Position numbers and translations under genes: made by a program | Shown: piece after piece, positions 1 to 10,043 of the stretch | How positions within the stretch are numbered: position 1 is the stretch's first letter | How the letters are laid out: each line of letters starts with the position of its first letter | Assembly: GCA_022592445.1 (NCBI GenBank) | Contig: JABYQR010000222.1 | Span: forward strand, 1 to 64,000 | DNA length: 64,000 nt | Direction: 5' to 3' | From: Cytidiella melzeri | Lineage: Eukaryota; Basidiomycota; Agaricomycetes; Polyporales; Irpicaceae | The notes under the pieces: model-generated | Database searches by the model: none | Told to the model about the DNA's origin: nothing | The model's input: only the letters and a program-made list of their open reading frames with translations

Positions 1-494
1 ACTTCCGTCTGCGGAGGCAAAATGTCCAGCGAGTCGACGCCCGGCGGGACACAGCGTTGGTCGACGCGGCGTAGCGGCGCGCGCCCTTGCGCTGCCGGAG
101 CGCCAACCGCCGCGAGCAGGTGATGAGGCGCCGTCCAGGAGTTGCACAGCGTGGCGTGATAGGAGTCTTCCTGAAACGGGGTTCGCGCGTCAAGTTTCTT
201 CTACCGTTGGTCCGACCCGTGTCCGAAACGCTTGGTGGCTGGCCGGCCCATGCTCCGATGCAAAAAGGGGCGTGTCTGTGTGTCAGAGTTCGGTGCGATT
301 CCTCGGCCTCGGATGTTCCCGGCGTATTGCTCCGTGTCAAGTCCTCGGATCCTCGGCGGAATCCTCGTGACCCCGGCGAACTCCTCGTGCTCTCGGCGAA
401 CTCCTCGCGTTCATGACGCTGGGAAAGTGGAGGGACTTGCCGCGCAGGATGACGCGGGCCGCGCAAATGGCGGGCTGCTGCCGTTTCTCCGCGC
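1..494. other. GC-rich stretch, no gene resolved
   Basis: GC-rich DNA lying downstream, in the minus-strand sense, of the retroelement ORFs. Short open frames exist on both strands but none shows a domain or splice pattern. Around 300-410 there are degenerate repeats of a CCTCGG / CTCCTCG motif. It may be the start of the next ORF or the 3' part of the retroelement, which would continue beyond the left edge. I see no supported gene. Confidence 0.4.
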
Positions 495-815
495 CTAGCC
501 GATTTCCGGGCGTATCAGCGTGATGCGACGCGGCGTGTGAGGCTGCATCATGTAGGAAGTTCCTACGAGGTTTGTGCGCGTCATGTCCAGGTGCAGCACA
601 CGATCCTCAAGGAACTCATCTTCTCTGACATAATCAAAGGATGACATTCGGGCTTCATAAGCCGTTCTATACTCAGGGGCACCCGACCAGAAGTCGGGTG
701 ATTGGTCTCTAGAGTACGTGGGTGACACTTGACTCTCACGGTGTATGGGTGTCAGGGGCTCTGCCCTGATTGGGCTCGGCGTTCTGGGTATCATGTTACG
801 GTTGTCACAATACAT
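495..815 (-). CDS. hypothetical 106-aa ORF downstream of ORF1-like gene
   Basis: Open frame just after the stop of the zinc-knuckle ORF, on the same strand, with about 40 bp between. A likely start is the inner Met of the MIPRTPSPIR segment. The protein is proline-rich at the N-terminus and charged in the middle, with no motif I recognise. Its position suits a small second ORF or the N-terminus of the retroelement polymerase ORF, but a stop closes it at 495. Function unknown. Confidence 0.3.
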   Translation of the reverse strand: MYCDNRNMIPRTPSPIRAEPLTPIHRESQVSPTYSRDQSPDFWSGAPEYRTAYEARMSSFDYVREDEFLEDRVLHLDMTRTNLVGTSYMMQPHTPRRITLIRPEIG

Positions 816-854
816 AAAAAAGAAGTAGCAGTTATTTTACAAACGAGCTATCAG

Positions 855-2111
855 CTATTCGTGCTGACCATCCTCTATCTCAGAGGCGCCAGCACCGATA
901 ATCTCAACATCATCCTCAGACGTCTCTGCGACTTCCGACAATGCCTCGTACCTTCCAGACTTAACGCGCTTGCGTTGTGTCGATGGGCCAGCAACCGGGG
1001 TCGACTCGCGCATGGGAACATTCCCTTCATGATCCTTCGCTGCAATCAGAGCCGCTGCAGCCTCTTCGGCTCGCTTCTTCTGAGTGCGAATGGCGCGGTT
1101 AGCAGACTTGGTCGCGTTGTTGTCCAACTGACGACCAGCCTTGCATGGAACAGCCGGGACATCCCGACGAAGTTGGGTGGCGGGGTCGACGCCTTGCATG
1201 TACGCCTTGTCCCCCCGCTTCGAGTACCTCGAGCATCTGTTCGAGTAATGTCCGTGGCCAGTCTTACCACAATTTGCACAGATCCAGTGTTCGTTCGGAC
1301 ACGGCCACGTTTCTGTCTGAAGCCTCTCCCTTGTGGGGATACAGCAAGGAGCAACCTCATTATGGTCCTCCGTCCTGTGGTTCGCTGGGCAGACCTTGCA
1401 CCATTCGAACGCTCCGTTTTTGCACTGGTCCCTCCAGTGTCCAATACGATGGCAGTGAGTGCACATCGCAACACGAGCCGTCGACTGAGCAAGTACTAAA
1501 GAGCACTTTTTCGAGCCGATGGTAACCCTCTCCTGGATAAGGCGTTGGGCGACCTCGCCGCCAACGTCATACGCGAAGATATGAAGGGGCCCTGGAGAGC
1601 CTTTCCTATGACCAGCACCCCAGAACGCGACAGGGGTGTAGTTCGACGGGACCAGGTGCTGGAAAACCTCAGGATTGTTCCTCGACATTTCCGCAAAGAT
1701 ATCCTGAATTGATAGATCCTTGCTTGGGCAAGCCTGGATCACGAGTTCCGCCATCGACGTGTACATATGTACCAAGAGGACAGGAGGGTATGAGGAGGAC
1801 AGGGGATAACCAGCGATATCCTCAGCGGTCATCTTCGTCCAGACGTCTTCGAGCCAATTCACGAAGTTGAGTTCGGGATGCACTTGGAAAGCCAGCTGCA
1901 GCTGGTTTCGCCGTTTCTCGTCCCACTTCACCCTGATAACAGGATTCAGTTTCAGTTGGAGGGTGGTCGTCGCGCCTCCCTTCTTTTCGTGCTCAGCAAG
2001 CTGCCATCTATGATAAAGTCGGGCCACAATGGCTCGAACTTCCTCTTCCTTGCGGATTGACCCCTCGTCAGCAGACTGGTGGAACGTAATCACCACCGTA
2101 GTCTTAGACAC
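855..2111 (-). CDS. Gag/ORF1-like protein with CCHC zinc knuckles
   Basis: 418-aa open frame. A knuckle of the form CTHCHRIGHWRDQC (CX2CX4HX4C) lies near residue 220, a cysteine/histidine pair CxxC..HRTEDH follows, and a second knuckle CANCGKTGHGHYSNRC lies near residue 285. The segment before the knuckles (RLIQERVTIGSKKCSLVLAQ) resembles the pre-knuckle region of fungal LINE ORF1 proteins. The C-terminus is Ala/Lys-rich then acidic. Expected role: binding of element RNA in a ribonucleoprotein. The true N-terminus is probably upstream in another frame (2257-3947), so this ORF is likely the C-terminal two fifths of a longer protein broken by frameshifts. Confidence 0.65.
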   Translation of the reverse strand: MSKTTVVITFHQSADEGSIRKEEEVRAIVARLYHRWQLAEHEKKGGATTTLQLKLNPVIRVKWDEKRRNQLQLAFQVHPELNFVNWLEDVWTKMTAEDIAGYPLSSSYPPVLLVHMYTSMAELVIQACPSKDLSIQDIFAEMSRNNPEVFQHLVPSNYTPVAFWGAGHRKGSPGPLHIFAYDVGGEVAQRLIQERVTIGSKKCSLVLAQSTARVAMCTHCHRIGHWRDQCKNGAFEWCKVCPANHRTEDHNEVAPCCIPTRERLQTETWPCPNEHWICANCGKTGHGHYSNRCSRYSKRGDKAYMQGVDPATQLRRDVPAVPCKAGRQLDNNATKSANRAIRTQKKRAEEAAAALIAAKDHEGNVPMRESTPVAGPSTQRKRVKSGRYEALSEVAETSEDDVEIIGAGASEIEDGQHE

Positions 2112-2256
2112 TGGAGGCCGGGGGGCATGGACGACGGGGCCTTAGGTTTAGGCTCACGTACGAGATTTGCTCTCGCATCTGGTTTGGTATCATTCGCAGG
2201 GTGGGTGCCTGGAACAACAATTTTCCCCTTTCCCTTGTCTCGTGCTGCCGGGGTAC

Positions 2257-3947
2257 TCACACCCTGTCCTGCCGAAGCATTTGCAGGGGGGTTCGCCTGA
2301 GCAGGAGGAGGGGGGGGGCGGATTGGGAGGACACCTCGATCGGAAAACCAAAGGAGCCCATTCGTTGACCAGTCGCTAGGATCTGGTCGATGCTAAAGTC
2401 AACGGCCGTAGGGCCCAAGACTCGTAATCCCAGGGCGAAGTTGTTGATCATCTCCACCGAGAGCGACTTGAACCAGTCGTCAGCAGTCTGAAGCTTCTTC
2501 GCTGGCGGAGCCGCGGTAGATGGAGTGTCAGGGCGCTCCGTGGTGTGAGTGGAGTCCGCACGCGGACGCTTCCAAGACTGGTCTCTCCCGCACAGCAGGA
2601 GGAGCAGTCGTCGATGTGGAGCAGAAGCAGCCGCCTTCTTGGCAGCCGCTGCTTGGCGCTGACGATGGCTCAACGCGACTGATGGGTGCATACCCTCAAC
2701 GGAGACTTGGCCGGCGCCTTGTCTTTCCCTTCGTTTTGGTGGCATCGGCGTACTCCTCCGAGCTCCCGGTGTCATGATCTCTTCCGCTTCGGAGGCAGCA
2801 CCACCCTCGTCTGCAGAAGTCATCGCATCGCTTACCGCGCCGCCATGCTCTCTACGAGAGGCACGACCGGGGCAACACAAATCGAGTCGAGCGTCTTTTT
2901 GGCCTTGGGACCAGGTCCCTTGGCTGCAGACACTTTTGTCAGGCGGGCATACGACGGCAAAGCCTCGTTGTCCACTTTCATATGTTCCTGTTGGAACCTG
3001 AGCCTCCGCTCACTACGCAGCTTGGCCATGTCAGAGCGAATCTGACTGACGCTGGAAGCCATGTCGGACACCGTGCCCCGGATAAACGTTGAGGCCTCGA
3101 TGTGTCGGTGCGCCTGAGTAGACGCAATGAGGAGAGAAGGGGAAGCAGGGTCCCACTTTCGGAAGTACGCTTTGAAATGGTCTGTCACCATCTGTAACAG
3201 ACCCACGATGCGATTACGAGCGAATTCCCGCCTACCTACAGGCAGCTCCGCGAAGAACGCGCCAGACGGGTCCCAACTAGGGGCCGCCATCGCGATATTG
3301 TCGAACACTCGATGACACGATCCAGGATGTCACCCACTGCGTTCTCGCCTCTGCACACGAATGCGTGAAGGATAGATCCTTCCTCGGTTCGCTGCGATTG
3401 GTTTCTGTCCTCGGGCTCACTGGTGTGCGTTCGCCCTTGGAAAGGATTAGACCCGGCTGGAACAGCCTGGGTCGATGTCGGAATCTGAATTCGAAACACA
3501 ATGTAAGCGCAGTCCCATATTGCGCAAAGTAAATCCTCGTGCCCATCAGATGACAGGCACGTGGATCGATGGATAGTTGGGGGGTGCGTATGCTTACCTG
3601 CAGCGGCACCTCATTCGCCTGCGACGTCTGGACAATAGTCGCATACGTCGGGGGGCATGAAGTTGAGTCCCGTGCGAGCCAGCACCCGAGCTATGCGCAG
3701 GGGCGGTGGAACCCTCAGGGATTGGTTTGAGGTCTCTAGCAGTTGCACCACTAGAGACTTCGGGGTCCTGCAAGGCAGGGGCCTCTTTCGAGGTCAAAGA
3801 TCTGGGAGCAGACTTTTTAGGTCTGCCCCCGTATGGTTCAAAGGGCTCCACAGAGCCCTCTCTCCGAACGGGTCCAGCTGTAGGTGAGCTGGACTTCGTT
3901 CGCGCTGCTGTCGCCATAGGTACGTCGAGAGTCGAAGGAGTAGTCAT
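2257..3947 (-). pseudogene. N-terminal part of the ORF1/Gag-like protein, frameshifted
   Basis: Three overlapping minus-strand frames give protein-like sequence that hands over from one to the next: 3947-3600 (Ser/Thr/Pro-rich start, MTTPSTLDVPMATAART), 3490-3236, 3308-2832 (helical, charged, with RRLRFQQEH) and 2880-2257 (Lys/Arg-rich basic patch, then FNLALGLRVLG-like helix). A GT at 3599 and an AG near 3491 would remove a 109-nt intron. The frame changes near 3300, 2850 and 2200 indicate single-base indels, so this copy is probably dead unless the assembly is at fault. Confidence 0.4.
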
Positions 3948-4008
3948 GGGCGTCTGTCTTCGATGGTGGTGGTACCGGTACAAGAGAGGATGGAAGTGGA
4001 AGGATTGC

Positions 4009-4029
4009 AAAACAAAACAAAACAAAACA
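4009..4029. repeat. (AAAAC)n simple repeat
   Basis: Four tandem copies of AAAAC on the plus strand, immediately upstream (minus-strand sense) of the ORF1-like start. It could be a simple repeat at the 5' end of the element or coincidental. Confidence 0.8.
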
Positions 4030-4388
4030 GTGGTGGTGCACGTGACAGGCGCCTAGCGCCGCAACAGCATACAAGAAAACAACATTGGTTTCATTAAAGA
4101 CATATTCTACAGCCACAATCCTCAATTTTTAAAAAAAGACAGATTAAAATACACAGTATTGAGCTCAAACAGTAAGCAAAGAGTTGTGAGCTTGCGGTGT
4201 TGCAAGACTTTTTGCCGCTACTACATATGGTATGACACAATACTGCGAAGATCTGTATGTTGAATCAATTACACGAGGGAGTATAGATGAAAAGCAAGCA
4301 TGCAAGGAGAGATTGGTAATTTGGCGAAGTAATTAACTTGTGTGAAAGGGGAGCGGAGATCATAGCACATCGTAAGGCTTCAAGCTTT
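4030..4388. other. intergenic, nothing recognised
   Basis: AT-richer DNA between the retroelement and the Zn-binding protein gene. It includes the 3' flank of the latter. No ORF, RNA gene or repeat stands out. Confidence 0.5.
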
Positions 4389-5228
4389 TCATGTTCTCGA
4401 GCAGTTCAAGCAGCCGAAGCAAGCTATTGATCCACTAGAACGGGTTGTTGTTGAATAAGAAGTTGGATAGACTGACAAGGCCCACCTTGAGATGTCCTCC
4501 TTCACACAGTTTTTGCAAAACGTCGCCTCCACTCCAGCAGAGCAACCGTCACCCTTCGGGTCTGGGTCAACTATGGCCACAGCTTCTGAAATTGCGATCG
4601 AGAGGTTGTGTTTCTGAGGCCATGAGGTTCCTACAACGGTGGATTGGCCAGAGTGCGTAGCATTGTTCTTAGACAGGTCGCTCTGGTTCGTGGTGGCGAC
4701 GTTCACGCGTAGAGGCAGTCGTCTCATGGGCATGGTTTTCCGCGAAGCTTGGACTGGGCCCCGTGAGCAAAGCATTGAACGCGTAGCTGGATTCGGCGGT
4801 GTCGAAGGCATCAAAGACACGCCTTCACACTTCCTGGAACAAATTACGCACGTCGGCTTGCGACATCTACAGAACATACATCGCGTATATCAGCACCACA
4901 TTGTCTGTCATGCCTGCAGCCACGACAAGAACACGAGTAGAAAGACATAGATGCAGACGTACCGCACACATGAGACCACAACAGCTGCTACCGACGAAAA
5001 CCCCGCCCTTGCTATAACACGATGGCACGACGAGCAAGCCATGGTGCTGACATCGATTTTTGCATGCAATGGGTCTGTGGCAAACGACACGTCTGGAGAT
5101 GAAGTCGAAGTGGGATGAGATAGTGGGCCTTCAGCTGAAAATGATTCCAGCTTCCGACGTTTGACAACTTTTCGCGCGGTGGACACGTCGGTGTCGACAG
5201 CAATCGACGATTGGTACAGCATACGCAA
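4389..5228 (-). CDS. cysteine-rich putative zinc-binding protein (conserved fungal type)
   Basis: Three exons: 5228-4963, 4866-4486, 4434-4389; introns of 96 and 51 nt; total 693 nt, 230 aa. Splicing joins cysteine pairs into a zinc-ribbon-like pattern: CSSCHRVIARAG near residue 56, CVRCRKPTCVICSRKC after intron 1, CSAGVEATFCKNC near residue 200, and a C-terminal CFGCLNC gained only after intron 2 is removed. This spacing of CxxC knuckles resembles uncharacterised fungal proteins; I know no assigned function. The middle is Ser/Asn-rich. The Met at 5228 is the first in frame, but an upstream exon is possible. It is transcribed toward the retroelement and away from tRNA-Gly. Confidence 0.6.
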
Positions 5229-5414
5229 CTGGCAGCAGTCAATTACTGGTTACGACGGCGAATGGTGGCCCTAGTGAAAAGGTCCTCCAGCACGATGAAA
5301 AAACTAGGATGACGACGTGTGAGTAAGACGCGAGATGGAGGGTATACGTACAGCAGCTCCCCATAAAGTGGCCACTGGCGTGCAGAAGAAAATCAAAACA
5401 CCGCTTTGAGGCAT

Positions 5415-5485
5415 ACACCGAACGGGAATCGAACCCGTGCCGCTTGCTTGGAAGGCAAGCATGATAACCACTTCACCATCGGTGT
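5415..5485 (-). tRNA. tRNA-Gly (anticodon UCC)
   Basis: The reverse complement folds as a 71-nt cloverleaf: acceptor ACACCGA pairs with TCGGTGT, anticodon stem CTTGC/GCAAG, loop CTTCCAA with anticodon TCC, and T-loop GGTTCGATTCC. No intron is seen. A run of T is not obvious directly downstream. It sits between the Zn-binding protein gene and the epsin gene. Confidence 0.95.
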
Positions 5486-5731
5486 TACCTACAATCTAGT
5501 GCTTAACGCTATATAAACAGTATCGTAACCGATGCGCGTGATGCTTTGTCTCACTTGCGGTCAACTGGAGCCACAACTTCCTCCTGCCACAAGCGCAGCT
5601 GTACTGGAGCAGTCTATCCAAAGCGATCTCGATACATATATAGGTAGCTACGACTATCTTACAAGTCCTTGACTCGCGTCTCACGCTTAAGTCGGAAAGG
5701 AACACTCGACGTATTCGGTAGACAAGCGGCG

Positions 5732-7873
5732 ATGTCGACCGTCCAGAACTTTGGTAAAGGTGTTATACGTGTCGCCAAAAACTACACAAAAGGCTACTCC
5801 GATGTCCAGGCCAAGGTTAGGGAGGCGACCAGCAACGACCCGTGGGGACCGTCTGGTACGCAGATGAACGAGTTGGCGCAGTTGACATACAACCAGTGCG
5901 TTGCACACCACAACATTACCTGATCTTCGTCCTCGCTACCTTATCACTCCTTCGTATTGATCATCTTTGTCTTTGGATGCTCTATGTAGCTGACTCTCGC
6001 TAATTATCCGCTCGTATTGCGTAGGAACGACTTCATCGAGATAATGGAGATGCTCGACAAACGCTTGAATGACAAGGGCAAGAACTGGCGTCATGTTTTC
6101 AAGTCACTCACAGTCCTCGACTATCTTCTGCACGCTGGCTCGGAGAATGTCGTCATCTATTTCCGGGACAATCTCTATGTCATCAAAACATTGAAAGAGT
6201 TCCAGTTCGTCGATGAGTATGGTAAAGATCAAGGCGCGAACGTCAGACAGAAGGCCAAAGATATCTCGAATCTGCTCACGGATGAAGCAAGGCTGAGGCA
6301 GGAAAGAAGAAGTCGCGCAAACATGCGAGATCGCATGATCGGAAGCAGCGGAGAAGGCGAAGAAGATTTCGAAAATGAGAATGCCAGGCGTAGGAGCAGG
6401 ACGCCAACGCGTGTGGGCGGGAAGCCAAGGGGCGGGGACGATGACGAGTTGAAGAGAGCTATTGAGGAGAGTAAGCGGTCTTTGGCAGAGGAGCAGGTGA
6501 GATGGCCGTGGTGCTTCCTCGTAATGTGTTAGCTGATAGCACACTGATTTCCGTTGTTGCAGGCTCGGAAAGGCGTTCTTACCGCCGAGGAACGTGACCT
6601 TCAGCAAGCACTCAAGCTTTCAGAGGACGAGGAACGAAAGCGAGCCGACGAGCTGGCCAAGTCCAACCAAAACTCCCTCTTTGACGATCAGAGCAACAAC
6701 CTGTGCGCTGGCTATTTGCAAAGTAATGTTTCTCGCTGACTGACAATTGAAACATCTAGTGTCAATTTGAATGCAGAGACGAACCCATTTCCCCTTGTGG
6801 ACACTGGGGGAAACCAGTTCGGCGGTATACAGCCGCAATTTACTCAGGTGCGTATTCATTGAATACAGAGCAATCTGGACCAACTACATGTTTAACCTTT
6901 CACAGCAAGTACCACAATTTACGAGTTTCAATCCATATCAGGCGCAGATGCAACAGGAAGCTTTGCAGGTGGGTCCATCACATTCACCGTTTATGTTGCA
7001 TCGTTTTGTATCATGCCGGATCACGGAGCAGACGCACTTTCTTGCTAGTCTGCTGAAACTCAGGCTATTGATGTCGCGTGCTATAGAGCAAGCAGCATTT
7101 GTCGAAGTGAGCAGCATCACTAATTATATCACGGGAATTAGGCGGAATATTTGCGTCAGCAGCAAGAGTGGCAGCAACAGCAGCAGTTGCAACAACAACA
7201 GGAGCTCTTTGCTCAACAGCAAGCCCAGCAGCAACAGGAAGAATGGTTCCGCCAACAACAGCTGCTTCAGATGCAGGCTCAATCGCAGCAATTAGTCCCA
7301 CAGCCCACAGGATTTGGGCAAGTCATTGACTGGAGTGCGCCCATACTCACACTAATTGTAAAATCTTGCAGGTCAAACAATCCATTTGCGGCTTTCGGAT
7401 CTGGTCCCTCGAGTCCTTCGAACTCATTCCTCTCTCCCTCTTCGCAGCCCCCTCAGCAATCCCACTCGCCAGTATCATTCAACCTCCAAGGAACATACAA
7501 TAACTCCAACGGACCCTCTCTCTCGACGTCGAACTTGCCATCGACATCGTCTTTCTCACCACCACCTCAGCCTCAGTCAGCTCCGCCAACTCAAAGAGCT
7601 CCAACAAAGGCAGATCAGGAACACGCTAACCTTGCGAACCTATTTGCGAACCGCGACGACGGCGTGGATTCGTTCGGTAATTATGGCCAGCTGAGGTTCG
7701 TCCTTTTTTGCGCCGTGAAAGTGCGAAATCATGTTGACGTGTCTCTTCATAGATATGGTCAACAGGCCTCTCGCTTTGTTGGGACTCAGAAAACCGGTGC
7801 GACTAACACTCACAACCCTTTCGCTCAGCAGCAACAACAGAGCGGAAGCGACCAACCATTCTTTTCGATCTAG
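5732..7873 (+). CDS. ent1: epsin (ENTH-domain endocytic adaptor)
   Basis: Eight exons: 5732-5895, 6025-6496, 6563-6702, 6760-6847, 6906-6968, 7142-7317, 7372-7695, 7753-7873; all phases agree; 515 aa. Residues 1 to about 150 form an ENTH domain (YSDVQAKVREATSNDPWGPS, LTVLDYLLHAG), which binds PI(4,5)P2 and bends plasma membrane at clathrin pits. Two ubiquitin-interacting motifs follow (LKRAIEESKRSL and LQQALKLSEDEE), then a Gln-rich tract and three NPF motifs (TNPFPL, NNPFAAF, HNPFAQ) that bind EH-domain proteins. The 7318-7371 intron starts with GCAAGT (GC-AG type) and is 54 nt without a stop, so its retention would add 18 residues in frame. The 6969-7141 intron is unusually long (173 nt) and may hide a small exon. 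Confidence 0.93.
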
Positions 7874-10043
7874 CGCCTCTCATATTGACGCACGGTGAGA
7901 TGTCGTGCGTGTGATAGCGGACTGCACCGTTAATTTTTCCTTCAAAGCAGGGTGTCCCGCCCATTGTCCCGAACAGACCGGAATGCTACGAATCACGCTC
8001 CTTTCAATTCATCAATCAAAGCGGACGCTGTTGCCTCTGATCTACTGCGACGTAGCCAGTTATACCCATTACCACTCCTTGACAAATATTTCCAACGCTA
8101 TAACAATATATTACCTTCGATTGAGCGCCTGTGCCATTCTCTTCGCTCTCCGTGTTGACTTATGTCTCATTTTCTCCGGCATGTGGGTTGTCTTACTTTT
8201 GTGCAGTAGTTTGATGGTGGAGGGGACTTCTAGCTTGTAACAGTGGCATCCTTGATAATCTCATCTTGTTTGCACCCTCAGGAAAGACATGTCATCCGCT
8301 GAGCTTGTTTGTTCTCCTCAAGCAAGTATTACGCTTAGCAACTCGGAGTAGTGAGTCTGATTACGGTTTCAAGTATTCCACGATGATTGATAGCACACCC
8401 TAGGCTTTTTTTGCAGACAACATAGCACAAGATTCCACATGCTGCTATGTGATCTACGTTCGATGGGCAGATGGGGTGTTAGCATTGCTTTAGAGCACTG
8501 TATCTTGATATCCTTATACCTCCCTTTCTCCGAGCTACCACTGCTCCGGAATGGTGGTGGAGGTACGTGCTGCCGCCGATCTCTCCATGCTTTATCCCTG
8601 TAATCTCAACAGCAGTATCTACTGTACACATCTAGTTGGTTCAACGTGAGTACCCTTCTCTCTCGGTCAAGCTATCATCTTACTTCTTCAATAAGCACAG
8701 TCGCGGTCGCTTCAAATTCCGACTCTCCTGCCTATATACGCGCGCAGTCTGTCTAAGATAGGATCTATGTAGTTGCGTGTGAGTAATCTTGGCGTTCTGC
8801 GTACTTCATCCGAGTCCACGGGTTTGTACTTCCGGTTCCAGGCACCTGTGAACAAACGTTAAGACCATCTTGAAGCGCGACGCGGCACGAGTGTCGTCAC
8901 TAAACGGCAGGTGTCAAGCACCGTTCGGTCGTTGGGTGTCGCCGCACGATGTAACGACGACGGCGCTGTTACCAACTCAGGCTCGCCAATGATCTGATAT
9001 CGCACGCGACAAACGCTCGTCGTATCGTTTGGACTGGCTTCATTTCCCTTTCAACATAGGGTCACCTCAACAATGAAAGATATGGAGGTACGCCCCTGGG
9101 TGACACACCCTCTTCGTAAGCGACGGATCCCAATACAGGGCCTGGCTCTCCGGAGCGCGGAACTGGACGCCCGCTATAAAGGTTAGGACCTCACTAGGCC
9201 GCGACTTGTTGCGGTCGCCGACAAATCAGAAGAGCCGAAAGGGTACGTCGTATCATCTGCTCATACATGTTGCAGCAGCAGATGCTGACATAGGTAACAA
9301 AGATATTGCACGGTCCTTTGTTTCAGTACACATGCCATGCCCGTGCTCTGGTGCTGCTTAAGCACTTCTGTGCTATACTGGCAGCGTTGAAGAGTAGGTC
9401 GGGTGCGTGGCAGTGGGTGCCTAGTAGCCTCGGCTAGTGGTTCGACAATCCCTCAAAAACAACCTGACATGATCTGTGTGCTACGTTTCATTGTTACAAT
9501 GTAAATTGACATGCTTAAATATTGTTGACATAACACAGTTTCAACGCGGATCAGTAATTGAGACATCTTAGTGGTATCGAAGGGTAGATGCAGAGAGAGG
9601 CCAACAGCTACATACAGTTCAAGAGACGTATAAAACAATTCGCCCGAAGACATGTACAAAGATGTATACAGTGGCGATAGATGGCAGCAATGGATATCGA
9701 TATTGATAGATGTCCGAGTCCATGTTTCCGCATGCGGTGCTTCATCATGCATCATGCATCATGCGCCACCCTGGCAGGTGACGGAAAGGGTTCGCAAGGC
9801 ACCCGAGCTGCTCGTGTGACACACACAAACACACAAGTCGCAAGGCATAAGTACATGCATGTCGGATGTCAAGCATGCTGTGTAGCATCGCAGTGTCTTG
9901 GTCGCAGTGCGCTCCGCATCGGAGCCTTGCCGTGTCACAGGCTGAAAGCTGAGAGGCTCTTGAATGGCAGCAAGGACTCCGACGGGTTACGATTCATTGG
10001 CTTTGCCAAAGCGAACCCAGAGACCGCCCTGTAAGGTGATTCA
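7874..10043. other. long intergenic region, no convincing gene
   Basis: About 2.2 kb between the convergent epsin and P450 genes. Only short open frames occur. Several GT..AG pairs near 8640-9300 look intron-like around an ATG at 9073 but do not join into a conserved reading frame. A short CATCATG repeat lies at 9747-9770. A non-coding transcript cannot be excluded; I see no recognisable RNA structure. Confidence 0.4.

Larger units (their letters stand above)
495..4029 (-). mobile_element. degraded retroelement with Gag/ORF1-like zinc-knuckle protein
   Basis: A run of minus-strand open frames that read as one protein interrupted by frameshifts: start near 3947, possible intron 3491-3599, then frames 3499-3236, 3308-2832, 2880-2257 and 2111-855, followed by a separate ORF at 815-495. 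The C-terminal part carries retroviral-type CCHC knuckles. No LTR, reverse transcriptase or endonuclease is visible, so the polymerase ORF would lie left of the window or be lost. An (AAAAC)n run sits at the upstream end. My inference is a non-LTR (LINE) ORF1 or an orphan Gag; the family cannot be fixed from this piece. Confidence 0.6.

Noticed and set aside
9073..9362. Apparent small multi-exon gene starting MKDMEGLALRSAELDARYK
   Set aside because: The first intron (51 nt) looks good, but the next would be only 16 nt; the only realistic alternative (48 nt) leads to a short, non-conserved end. No domain is recognisable.
9740..9775. CATCATG repeats as a functional element
   Set aside because: Only about three copies; a simple microsatellite with nothing else around it.
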